From Clostridiales bacterium (GTDB taxonomy: Bacteria; Bacillota; Clostridia; Christensenellales; CAG-138), in contig SFNQ01000012.1 of assembly GCA_004554165.1 (NCBI GenBank), forward strand, positions 21,166-85,165: DNA of 64,000 nucleotides. Reading direction: 5' to 3'. A program made the translations under genes and the position numbers. This document shows positions 9,001 to 16,581 of the stretch, in pieces; position 1 is the first letter of the stretch; the number at the start of each line of letters is the position of its first letter. Under the pieces are notes generated by a model. That model worked only from the letters and a program-made list of their open reading frames with translations, made no database searches and was not told where the DNA came from.

Positions 9001-9378
9001 CAGTTTCGCCTTGCGGGCGTCACCCTGTCCGATCCCAGGGTGATGGAATGCACGGAGGGCGACCTCTCCGGAACCTCGGGCGTGCTGGCAGGCGTGCGGC
9101 GCAGACAGGATGGGAGCCTCTCCGGCGCGCTCTGCGGCGGCGCGGACATGCTGCGCCTGCTGGACAGGGCGAAGGAGATCGCCGCCCGCACGGGCCGCGC
9201 CATGCTGGCGGGCGAAATCGGCGTTTCCCCCGCAGAGGGCGCCTGCCAGTACTGCGATTACCGCAGCGTCTGCCGCTTTGACACAAAGCTGCCGTCCTGC
9301 CGGGTCCGGCGGCGCAGGCGCGTACCACAGGAGGATTTTTTCGCCATGCTGGGAGGTGAAACGCATGCGGTGGACTGA
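6091..9378 (+). CDS. addB: ATP-dependent helicase/nuclease AddAB, subunit B
   Basis: 1095 aa with a GTG start, similar in size to Bacillus AddB. AddB is the second helicase-like and nuclease subunit of the RecBCD-type complex that resects double-strand breaks to Chi. The N-terminal Walker-A-like loop reads GRANSGRT, with Arg where the usual Lys stands (compare GxxxxGKT), so nucleotide binding here may be reduced. The C-terminal nuclease contains VIDYKTGG near residue 907. The four cysteines of the AddB 4Fe-4S cluster are visible as NACPFR (near 748) and the C-x2-C-x5-C group in QYCDYRSVC (near 1051). It overlaps thpR by 4 bases at its start and addA by 14 bases at its end. Confidence 0.95.
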   Translation: MSGLRFFLGRANSGRTDALYQAVLSHMARGERAVLVVPEQATFAAERRLAAGGKGLIGVQVLSVERLSERILENSSRVLPYLSQQGLSMTTRRVAERNVDTLRVFARAVRQRGFCTELSELFSEMKRAAVTPEALAETAVRLPEGSLLSDKLHDLSLLYGETCAYLDQRYLTLDDRMNAAIRLLPASFLQGAYVYFDGLPAQTRQLEALMAALLDAAQLVTVGLADDPEGKDEALFFPSRRAYARLSNLARERGLPVETRRFSAPRGGLSPVLSHLEANLFSYPCLPYGAEAAGVTLYGAVSRHAEADAVADAILAAARGGLRYRDMAVVVSDPQVYVAALRRSLSLREIPFFLDAKRPVQSHAAAELVQGALSAVSEGFAPEQMLRLAKCGYGGVAREDAEALENYVLRFGLRGSAFLAPFRRGEDPAPAERARAALMEPLLALREGLHGRTVREKLTALYAYLTQVRLPEQLEARATLLLSLGRPVEAEEHAQLWRVLTELFDQLYAILGDAAMGRDDFLGLIEEGFASCTVGVIPDTADRVLVGDPVRTRLPGGVKKLFLMGANEGMLPRERGDDGLIDSRELTLLEQQGLPVWNRQDYAAALDTLRLYELVSSAAEGLFLSYSFASDEGELAPAPLVHRLRRALPQLAESGGAAGDDALPSCERTGLRRLAESLREDARRGGESPMTAALLAHFLPHPAFGRRAAALAAAAQGRVSPAPVEKSLAAALYGTELRMSASRLEQFNACPFRHFVRYGLGALVRPEAKEGAAEYGSFFHAALEAFLRRCLDEKLNFKTLSEDRIALLLDEILPTVLAAHNDGLFLHNERLRAGLFLVVDTLRQSAAALVRQLAAGSFVPMGTELRFGEGGAFPAIALDLGGGRRAVLSGVIDRVDRADTPEGTLLRVIDYKTGGRRLDYGAILEGLTLQLPLYLAAATALSGTPAGMYYMPVRVAPPAEDEDVAEALQKQFRLAGVTLSDPRVMECTEGDLSGTSGVLAGVRRRQDGSLSGALCGGADMLRLLDRAKEIAARTGRAMLAGEIGVSPAEGACQYCDYRSVCRFDTKLPSCRVRRRRRVPQEDFFAMLGGETHAVD

Positions 9379-12300
9379 GGGGCAGCGCGCCGCCATCGAG
9401 GGGCGCGGAAACCTGATTGTTTCGGCCGCCGCAGGCGCGGGCAAGACCGCCGTTCTGACGGAGCGCCTCTGTTCGCTGGTGGCCGGAGGCGCGCCGGTGG
9501 ATCGCCTGCTGGTGCTGACCTTTACCCGGGCGGCCGCAGCGGAAATGAAGCAGCGCATTTCGGACCGGCTTCAGCGCGCCGTGGAGGAAGCGGAGGATGC
9601 GGCGCAGCGGGCCTGCCTGCTGGCTCAGGCCGCAGCCGTGGGCAGCGCGTACATCTGTACCATCGACGCCTTCTGTACACGGATAATCCGCCGGCATGGC
9701 CATGTCCTGGGCCTGTCCGCCTCCCTGCGCGTTGCGGATGAAATCGAGCTTGCCGTTCTCGCCGCAAACGCAAAGGATGCGACGCTGGCCGCCCTCGCCG
9801 CAGAGGAAGGAGAAACGCTTTCTGCGCTGCTTGCTGCCTTTGCCTCTGAGGACGCCGCCTGGACCGCGATTCAGGCGCTCCATAGCTTTCTCGACGCCCA
9901 GCCCGAGCCGGAGCGCTGGCTCTCCGAGGCTGTGGACAGCTATCGGGATGCCGCCTACGCGGAGCGCCTGCTGGAGACCCTCCTTTCCGGCATGCAGATG
10001 CAGCTTCGCGCCGAGATCGAAGCGCTCACGCGCTGCCGGGACGCGGTGCCGGCCCACATGCCGGAGGTGATCTCCGTGCTGGACGACGATCTTTTAAAGT
10101 ACCGGGCGCTGCTGCTGTGCCGCAGCTTTGACGCATACCGCGAGGGGCTTTCCTCGCTCTCCTTCCAGACCCTGCGCTTTCCCCGCGGCACCGCCGATTC
10201 GGAAAAGAAGCCCATTCAGGACGCGCGAAGGGACGCGAAAGAGCGGATCAAAAAGCAGCTTGCCGCCCTGCCCCGCAGCGCCCGGGAGGAAACTGCGCTC
10301 CTTGCCCGCGGGGCGGACGTGCTGGATGCGCTGAAGGCGGCGGCCTGCCGCTACCGGGAGACCCTGGCCGCAGCAAAGCGGAAGCGGGGCGTCATCGACT
10401 TTGCGGATGTGGAGCGTCTGGCGCTTGCCCTTTTGTCCGAGGAGCGGATTGCGGCGGAGTACCGCCAGCGCTTCCTGTACATCGCCGTGGACGAATATCA
10501 GGACAGCAACGGCTTGCAGGAGGCGCTGCTTGCGCGCATCCGCCGGGAGGACAACCTCTTTCTCGTGGGGGATGTGAAGCAGTCCATTTATCGCTTCCGG
10601 GGGGCCGAGCCGTCGCTTTTTCTGGAAAAGCTGGCGGACTGGAACGGCGGCGCAGGCAGCCGCGTGGATCTGAGCGAAAACTTCCGCAGCGCGGGTGAGG
10701 TTCTGGCAGCGGTCAACTCGGTCTTTTCCGCCGTTATGAGTCCCGAGGTGGGCGAGCTGGCCTACGACGCCCGGGCGCGGCTCTATGCGGGCGCAAGCGT
10801 ACCCCACGGCGGCGCCGTGCTGCACCTCGTCCCGAAAACCTTCGAAGAGGGGGCTTTGGAAAGCGAGGCGCTTGAGGATATGGAGGACGCGGCCGCAGAG
10901 GCACGGCTCATCGCAGGGCGCATTCGCGCGCTTATGGAAGAAACGCCCTGCTTTGACGCCAGGCTCGGCAGGGAGCGTCCGCTGCGCTATGGCGATTTTG
11001 CTGTGCTCCTGCGGGCGACAGGGCAGGCGCAGGTCTTTGCGGAAACCCTGGCGCTTTCGGGGATTCCCTGCTTTGCCCAGTCCAGCGGCGGCTACTTTGA
11101 CGCGATCGAGGTCATGGTGCTCTTAAACTGCCTGCGGGTCATCGACAACCGGCGGCAGGATATCCCGCTTTTGTCCGTGCTGCGCTCGGCCCTGTTCGGT
11201 TTTTCGGAGGAGGCGCTGTTGCAGCTTCGTCTGCGCCGGCGCGAGGGCGCCTTTTATGAGATCTTTTTCGCTGCGGCGCAGGATGAGGACGGCAGCCCTC
11301 TCACGGAACAGGTCCGCGCTGCGGCGAACTATCTGGAGGCGCTGCGCCTTGAGAGCGAGCTCTGCGGCGTGACGGAGCTTTTGACCCGGCTCATGGACGA
11401 TACGGGCTATTATGAGCAGATGGGCGCGCTGCCGGCGGGCGCGCAGCGGCAGCGGAACCTGGACGCGCTGCTGTCCCGGGCGCAGGCCTTTGAAGCCTCC
11501 GGCGCCCGGGGAATCTCCCGCTTTCTCGCCGCCATGGACCACGCCTCCAGCAACGCGCGCATCGGCGCGCCGCAGGACGGCGCGGGAGACGTTTGCCGCA
11601 TTCTCAGCATTCACCGCTCCAAGGGATTGGAATTTCCAGTGGTCTTCGTGGCGCAGATGGGGCGGCGTTTCCACATGGGCGGCGCGCAGCAGGGGCTGCT
11701 GCTGCATGGCAGACTTGGCATGGGCCTCCGCTTTCTCCAGGAGGGGGTGCGGCGCGACACCGCCGCCTACCGCGCCATCTCCGAAACCCAGCGGCTGGAG
11801 CAGCTTTCCGAGGAGATGCGCGTGCTGTATGTGGCCATGACGCGGGCAAAACAACGGCTGGAGCTCGTCGCCAGCGTGCGCGATATCGACGCCGCGCTGG
11901 CCCGCAGCGAGGAGCATCCCTCGCCGGCCGCCGTTGCGCGGGCCGCAAGCCCCCTCCCCTGGCTGCTCAGCGGCAGCCGGGCCGCGCTGCCCGTCCTTCG
12001 CTACAGGCGCGAGGATCTGCTTTGCGCGCCGCCGCCGCCCGCGCCGCAGGAGGCGGCCCCTGCGGATGCGCCGGAGACCGCCGCGCTGGCCGCCCGCTTT
12101 TCCTACCGCTACCCCTTCCGGGCCGCCACCGCGCTGCCCAGCAAACAGGCCGTCAGCCGCGTTTCGGAGGCAAAGGCGGGCCCGGCCCGGCCCGAGCAGT
12201 TCCGCTTTGACCCGCCGGCCTTTATTTCCGGCGGCGAGCTGACGCCCGCCATGCGCGGCACGGCGACGCACCTGCTGCTGGAGCGGCTCCCGCTGCGGCA

Positions 12301-12760
12301 AATGGATGCTGCGGAGGTGACGGCGCTGCTTGGCGCGCTCCAGGCCCAGGGCGTGTACGACGGGAGGGACGTCAGCGGCGTTCGTGCTGCGGACGTGGCC
12401 TGGTTTACGAAAACGCCGCTGTTTTCGCGCATGGCAAAAAGCCCGCGCGTACAGCGGGAGTGGAGCTTTGCGCTGCATCTGCCGGCTGACCAGCTTTTCC
12501 CCACCGACGCGGAGGAAATGATCCTGCTTCAGGGCGTTATCGACTGCTGCTTCCTCGAGGACGGGGCCTGGGTGCTGCTGGATTACAAAACCGACCGGCT
12601 GCTGCCCGGCGAAAGCATCCCCTCCCTTGCGGAGCGGCACCGGGAGCAGCTTGCGCTCTACGCGCGGGCGCTTGAGACCTTGACGGGCCTGCCCGTTCGG
12701 GAGCAGACGGTGGTGCTGCTTGCCGCCCATGCCTGCTTCTCGCTGGAAAAGGGCGCCTAA
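9365..12760 (+). CDS. addA: ATP-dependent helicase/nuclease AddAB, subunit A
   Basis: 1131 aa. This is the UvrD-like motor subunit with a C-terminal nuclease. Visible motifs: Walker A in SAAAGAGKT (near 20), Walker B in VDEYQDS (near 375), QSIYRFRGA, HRSKGLEFP (near 752), VAMTRAKQRL (near 820) and the nuclease motif LLDYKTDR near 1072. ATG 9365 was chosen because GGGAGGTGA lies just upstream and RWTEGQRAAI is the usual AddA N-terminus. The first 14 bases overlap addB, so subunit stoichiometry is probably set by translational coupling. A convergent terminator hairpin separates it from the rnf operon. Confidence 0.96.
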   Translation: MRWTEGQRAAIEGRGNLIVSAAAGAGKTAVLTERLCSLVAGGAPVDRLLVLTFTRAAAAEMKQRISDRLQRAVEEAEDAAQRACLLAQAAAVGSAYICTIDAFCTRIIRRHGHVLGLSASLRVADEIELAVLAANAKDATLAALAAEEGETLSALLAAFASEDAAWTAIQALHSFLDAQPEPERWLSEAVDSYRDAAYAERLLETLLSGMQMQLRAEIEALTRCRDAVPAHMPEVISVLDDDLLKYRALLLCRSFDAYREGLSSLSFQTLRFPRGTADSEKKPIQDARRDAKERIKKQLAALPRSAREETALLARGADVLDALKAAACRYRETLAAAKRKRGVIDFADVERLALALLSEERIAAEYRQRFLYIAVDEYQDSNGLQEALLARIRREDNLFLVGDVKQSIYRFRGAEPSLFLEKLADWNGGAGSRVDLSENFRSAGEVLAAVNSVFSAVMSPEVGELAYDARARLYAGASVPHGGAVLHLVPKTFEEGALESEALEDMEDAAAEARLIAGRIRALMEETPCFDARLGRERPLRYGDFAVLLRATGQAQVFAETLALSGIPCFAQSSGGYFDAIEVMVLLNCLRVIDNRRQDIPLLSVLRSALFGFSEEALLQLRLRRREGAFYEIFFAAAQDEDGSPLTEQVRAAANYLEALRLESELCGVTELLTRLMDDTGYYEQMGALPAGAQRQRNLDALLSRAQAFEASGARGISRFLAAMDHASSNARIGAPQDGAGDVCRILSIHRSKGLEFPVVFVAQMGRRFHMGGAQQGLLLHGRLGMGLRFLQEGVRRDTAAYRAISETQRLEQLSEEMRVLYVAMTRAKQRLELVASVRDIDAALARSEEHPSPAAVARAASPLPWLLSGSRAALPVLRYRREDLLCAPPPPAPQEAAPADAPETAALAARFSYRYPFRAATALPSKQAVSRVSEAKAGPARPEQFRFDPPAFISGGELTPAMRGTATHLLLERLPLRQMDAAEVTALLGALQAQGVYDGRDVSGVRAADVAWFTKTPLFSRMAKSPRVQREWSFALHLPADQLFPTDAEEMILLQGVIDCCFLEDGAWVLLDYKTDRLLPGESIPSLAERHREQLALYARALETLTGLPVREQTVVLLAAHACFSLEKGA

Positions 12761-12881
12761 GCAGACAAACCGCTGAAAAGCCGGGCCGCAGTCCGCCGCA
12801 GGAGACGCCCTAGAGCAGTGCTGCCATGACGGCATCCGTCCGCGCCGGAAGGCTTCGGCTCTGCACCGCATCCAAAACAAA

Positions 12882-12919
12882 AGAGCGGGGGTCTGTTTTC
12901 CTCAACAGGCCCTCGCTCT
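12882..12919 (-). terminator. Terminator of the rnf operon (also faces addA)
   Basis: Sixteen-base arms, AGAGCGGGGGTCTGTT and AACAGGCCCTCGCTCT, pair with one mismatch and one wobble. On the minus strand the hairpin is followed by TTTTGTTTTGG, so it best serves the rnf operon ending at 13011. On the plus strand it lies 120 bases after addA. Confidence 0.7.
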
Positions 12920-13010
12920 GTGTCTCTGAAAGGTCTCCGCATCCTTTGCGAAACCGCGCCGGCGCTTCCGCGCGGGCAGAGCATTCTCCCCGGAAGGGAA
13001 TCGGAACGAA

Positions 13011-13823
13011 CTACGCCAGATTCTCCTCAAACAGGTTGTGGATGCAGTGCATGGGGCAGGCCGGTACGCACGCGCCGCAGCGGGTGCATTTCGTCTCATC
13101 GATCTGCGCCACGCCGTCCACCACGGCGATCGCTTCGGACGGGCACTGCTTGACGCAGCGGCCGCAGGCGACGCAGGCGGTTCTGCATTGCAGCCGCGCG
13201 ATGCGGCCAATGGCCTTGTTCCTGCATGCCACAAGGATGGTCTGGCTCCGGGGCAGCAGATGAATGATCTGCCGGGGGCAGGCCGCCTCGCACATGCCGC
13301 AGCCCGTACAGCGGTTTGGATCGATCCTGGCTACGCCGTTTTCGATCACGATGGCGTCAAACTTGCAGGCCTTCCTGCAATCGCCAAGGCCAACGCAGGC
13401 AAAGTGGCAGGCCTTGGGCCCGCCCGCAATGGCCGCGGCGGCCCGACAGCTCTCCATGCCCTTATACTCGTAGCGCACAACCATATTGTCGCAGTTGCCG
13501 CTGCAGCGGACGCGCGCGACCACCGGTTCCAGTGTTCCCGCTTCCAGGCCCATGATCTCGCCGATGGCCTTGGCAGTGGCGTTGCCGCCGGGTGTACAGC
13601 CATTGACCGGCGCCCTGCCCGCAACGACGGCCTCCGCGAAGGCGTCGCAGCCCGCAAAGCCGCAGGCGCCGCAGTTGGCGCCGCCGAGACACTGGCGCAC
13701 CTTTTCCACACGTTCATCCGCCTCCACCGCGAACTTCTTGCCCACAAAGCCCAGCACCAGACCGAAAATCAGGCCGATGGCGCCGAGAACCAGCAGCGGG
13801 AAGAGAATGTTCAGAATATCCAT
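13011..13823 (-). CDS. rnfB: Ion-translocating ferredoxin:NAD oxidoreductase subunit RnfB
   Basis: 270 aa. One N-terminal membrane helix (LFPLLVLGAIGLIFGLVLGF region) is followed by the RnfB 4Fe-4S motif CLGGANCGACGFAGC. Several ferredoxin-type clusters follow, including CTGCGMCEAACP, CVACGRCVKQCP and CTRCGACVPACP. RnfB is thought to accept electrons from reduced ferredoxin and pass them to the membrane flavins. It is the last gene of the operon, 13 bases after rnfA, with GGAGGG ahead of its ATG. Confidence 0.96.
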   Translation of the reverse strand: MDILNILFPLLVLGAIGLIFGLVLGFVGKKFAVEADERVEKVRQCLGGANCGACGFAGCDAFAEAVVAGRAPVNGCTPGGNATAKAIGEIMGLEAGTLEPVVARVRCSGNCDNMVVRYEYKGMESCRAAAAIAGGPKACHFACVGLGDCRKACKFDAIVIENGVARIDPNRCTGCGMCEAACPRQIIHLLPRSQTILVACRNKAIGRIARLQCRTACVACGRCVKQCPSEAIAVVDGVAQIDETKCTRCGACVPACPMHCIHNLFEENLA

Positions 13824-13836
13824 GGCGTCTCCCTCC

Positions 13837-14460
13837 TTATACGAGGCCCTTGAAGCCCATGAACGCGATGCTCATGAGTCCCGCGATGATGAGCGAGCTG
13901 GGAAACCCCCGCAGCGGCGCGGGAATGTCCGCCGTTTCCAGACGCTCGCGCACGCCCGCCATCAGAACGATGGCCAGCAAAAAGCCCAGCGCGCCGAACA
14001 CGCCGTTGAGCACCGAATAGATCAGGTTATACTCAATCGTCATGCCGGCCACGGTGGTGGGTCCGCCGATGTTCAGGATGCAGACGCCCAGCACGGCGCA
14101 GTTGGTCGTAATCAGCGGCAGGTAGATGCCCAGCGCGCCGTAGAGCGCGGGCGCAGACTTTTTCAGAAACATTTCCACCACCTGCACCAGCGAGGCGATG
14201 ATCAGGATGAAGCTGATCGTGGACAGGTAGGAAAGGTTCAGCGGCACCAGCACCCAGGTGTATACGATATAGGTAAACAGGCTGGCAAGCGCCATGACGA
14301 AGGTAACCGCCATGCCCATGCCAAAGGCGGTCTCCACCCGGTTTGACACGCCGAGGAAGGGACAGCAGCCGAGAAAGCGCGAAAAAATGAAGTTGTTGGT
14401 CAGTACGCAGCTGACCATGAACAGCAGCACCTTTGCCGCTTCGCTCCAGAACTCAGTCAT
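13837..14460 (-). CDS. rnfA: Rnf complex membrane subunit RnfA
   Basis: 207 aa, almost entirely hydrophobic, with about six transmembrane helices. The N-terminal pattern CVLTNNFIFSRFLGCCPFLG and the mid-protein NCAVLG, each with a conserved Cys in a helix, identify RnfA (homologous to NqrE). These cysteines hold an iron-sulfur centre between the two inverted halves of RnfA/RnfE. The first 8 bases overlap rnfE, and GGAGGT lies upstream of the ATG. Confidence 0.95.
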   Translation of the reverse strand: MTEFWSEAAKVLLFMVSCVLTNNFIFSRFLGCCPFLGVSNRVETAFGMGMAVTFVMALASLFTYIVYTWVLVPLNLSYLSTISFILIIASLVQVVEMFLKKSAPALYGALGIYLPLITTNCAVLGVCILNIGGPTTVAGMTIEYNLIYSVLNGVFGALGFLLAIVLMAGVRERLETADIPAPLRGFPSSLIIAGLMSIAFMGFKGLV

Positions 14461-15085
14461 TGGCTTCGACCTCCTTCTTCTTCTTGGCGCGCGCAGTAAC
14501 GACGTTGATCAGCGCCAGCAGCAGCCCGTATACGATGAAGCCGCCCGCCGGCAGGATGAGCAGCAGCATCGGCTGGTATGCCGCGCCGAACACGGACAGC
14601 CCGAACACCGTGCCGTTTCCAATCAGCTCGCGGATGGCGCCCATAACCGTGATGGCCAGCGTAAAGCCCAGGCCCATGCCCATGCCGTCCACCGCGGAAC
14701 GGCCGACGCCGTTTTTGCTGGCAAAGGCCTCCGCCCGCGCCAGGATGATGCAGTTGACCACGATCAGCGGGATGAACATGCCCAGGGAGGCGTACAGCTC
14801 CGCCACGAAGGCCTGCATCAGCATCTGCACGATGGTCACGAAGGTGCAGATGACCACGATGAAGGAGGGGATGCGGACCTTATCCGGGATGAAGTTGCGA
14901 AGCAGCGAAATGACCACGTTGCTGCCGATCAGCACGAAGGTGGCCGCAAGGCCCATGCCCACGCCGTTGATGGCCGAGGTGGTCACCGCCATGGTGGGGC
15001 AGGTGCCCAGCACAAGGCGGAAGGTGGGGTTTTCCGCAATGATGCCGTTCAGAAAGACGGAACGGAGCGAGGATTTCTTTTCCAT
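14453..15085 (-). CDS. rnfE: Rnf complex membrane subunit RnfE
   Basis: 210 aa, about six membrane helices. Family features include NPTFRLVLGTCPTMAVTT and VVNCIILARAEAF, each with the conserved helix Cys. RnfE is the inverted-topology partner of RnfA (homologous to NqrD). ATG 15085 lies two bases beyond the rnfG stop with GGAGGGC upstream; the longer upstream frame is not needed. It sits between rnfG and rnfA in the order C-D-G-E-A-B known from acetogenic Clostridia. Confidence 0.95.
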   Translation of the reverse strand: MEKKSSLRSVFLNGIIAENPTFRLVLGTCPTMAVTTSAINGVGMGLAATFVLIGSNVVISLLRNFIPDKVRIPSFIVVICTFVTIVQMLMQAFVAELYASLGMFIPLIVVNCIILARAEAFASKNGVGRSAVDGMGMGLGFTLAITVMGAIRELIGNGTVFGLSVFGAAYQPMLLLILPAGGFIVYGLLLALINVVTARAKKKKEVEAND

Positions 15086-15086
15086 A

Positions 15087-15650
15087 TCAGTTGCCCTCCG
15101 CGAGGTAGTCCTGGAGCGCGGCGCATACCTGCCTGACGCCGTTTGCAACCGCGCGGGAGCTGACCGTTGCTGCGCTCACCGCGTCGATGGCGCCGCCGTC
15201 CTGCACCACCGCGATGCTGTCCGCAGCTTTGGAGTCCAGCCCCCGGAAGCGGTCCGTAAAGGCCGCGTCCTTTGTCTTTGCGCCGAGGCCGGCGGTCTCC
15301 TGAAAATTGCTGCCGCCGACGCTCACGCCGGCAACCGCGCCGTCAATCCCGACGCCCACCGTGATCTCGATGGGCCCGCCATAGCCCTGCACGGTGATGC
15401 TGCCCGTGCAGCCTGCCAGCGTGCCGGATGCGTCGTAGCCAAGATGGATCTCGTCGATGCCCTCCGGAATCTCTGCGGCCCGCTCGAAGGAAGCGGCCGA
15501 CGGCAGCACGCTCTGCCGCGCGGCGTTGGCCGCGGCAACGCTCTGCGCCTGAATCGGCCCAGCGGTAACGGCGTTTGTGGCGCCCAGCAGCAGGCCCGCT
15601 ACCGCGGAAATCAGCAGCAGCTTTGCGCCCAGCTTTGCAATCTCACGCAC
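15087..15650 (-). CDS. rnfG: Rnf complex FMN-binding subunit RnfG
   Basis: 187 aa, GTG start with GGGGAGGTGA upstream. One N-terminal membrane anchor is followed by an extracytoplasmic FMN-binding domain. The covalent flavin site, usually S/T-G-A-T, reads SAAT in AVSAATVSSRAV: the acceptor Thr is kept but the Gly is replaced by Ala. It overlaps rnfD by 8 bases. RnfG relays electrons between membrane flavins during ferredoxin-driven Na+ or H+ export. Confidence 0.94.
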   Translation of the reverse strand: MREIAKLGAKLLLISAVAGLLLGATNAVTAGPIQAQSVAAANAARQSVLPSAASFERAAEIPEGIDEIHLGYDASGTLAGCTGSITVQGYGGPIEITVGVGIDGAVAGVSVGGSNFQETAGLGAKTKDAAFTDRFRGLDSKAADSIAVVQDGGAIDAVSAATVSSRAVANGVRQVCAALQDYLAEGN

Positions 15651-16572
15651 GGCTCTTCACCTCCCCGTAAATACGCGGGCGGATGGCCCGGTCGATGAGC
15701 GGCGTCGCGATATTCATCAGAAGAATCGCGTAGGTCACGCCCTCGGGATAACCGCCGAAGGCGCGGATCAGCGCGACGATCAGGCCTGCGCCCGCCGCGT
15801 AGACGCACTGGCCCAGCGGGGTCATGGGGCTTGTGACATAGTCGGTGGCCATGAATACCGCGCCAAAGAGCACGCCGCCCGAAAGCACGCCCGCTACCGG
15901 GTCCAGACCAAAGGCCCAGGCAAAGAGCATGAAGCTCCCGATCATTACCACCGGGATGTGCCAGGTGATGGTCCTGCGCAGGAGCAGGTACAAAAGGCCC
16001 AGCAGGATTGCAACCTTGCAGACCTCGCCAATCGTGCCGGGAATACGGCCCACCAGCAGATCGATCGTCGTGGCGGAGAAGGTGCTCCCCTCCGTCAGTA
16101 CGGTGGCCGAGGTCACCGTATCAAAGGGCAGTGGATAGGCGGAGGCGGTGTTGGTGGCGGTCATGAACGTTGGCCAGGAGGCCAGCAGTACCGCCCGCGC
16201 CGCCAGCGCCGGGTTCATAAAGTTGCAGCCGAGGCCGCCGAACATCTGCTTGACCAGCAGGATGGCCACGGCGCTGCCCACGAAAATCATCCACCAGGGC
16301 GCGGTCGAGGGCAGGTTCAGCGCAAGGATTACGCCCGTAACCGCGGCCGACAGGTCGTTGATGCGGATGGGCTTTTTGCCGAGCTTCTGCCAGAGGAGCT
16401 CCAGCCCCACGCAGAACACAACCGACAGCAGCGTAACGCGCAGCGCCTGCCAGCCGAAGAGCCACACCCCCGCGATGACGCAGGGCATGAGCGCCGTGAG
16501 TACGTCCAGCATCAGCGATGCGGTGCTGTCCTTTTGATGCACATGCGGTGCATTGGATACGGAAAACTGCAT
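15643..16572 (-). CDS. rnfD: Rnf complex membrane subunit RnfD
   Basis: 309 aa polytopic membrane protein of the NqrB/RnfD family. The N-terminus SNAPHVHQKDS and the segment GGLGCNFMNPALAARA are family signatures. The TSATVLT segment in the middle is the likely covalent-FMN region. ATG 16572 has GGGGAGG seven bases upstream, directly after rnfC. RnfD probably forms part of the ion path. Confidence 0.95.
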   Translation of the reverse strand: MQFSVSNAPHVHQKDSTASLMLDVLTALMPCVIAGVWLFGWQALRVTLLSVVFCVGLELLWQKLGKKPIRINDLSAAVTGVILALNLPSTAPWWMIFVGSAVAILLVKQMFGGLGCNFMNPALAARAVLLASWPTFMTATNTASAYPLPFDTVTSATVLTEGSTFSATTIDLLVGRIPGTIGEVCKVAILLGLLYLLLRRTITWHIPVVMIGSFMLFAWAFGLDPVAGVLSGGVLFGAVFMATDYVTSPMTPLGQCVYAAGAGLIVALIRAFGGYPEGVTYAILLMNIATPLIDRAIRPRIYGEVKSRA

Positions 16573-16581
16573 GTTCCTCCC

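Noticed and set aside
6058..9558. 1166-codon minus-strand open frame opposite addB
   Set aside because: It mirrors addB, has no recognisable domain and is composed of Arg/Ala/Gly/Gln-rich low-complexity sequence. High GC removes stop codons on the opposite strand.
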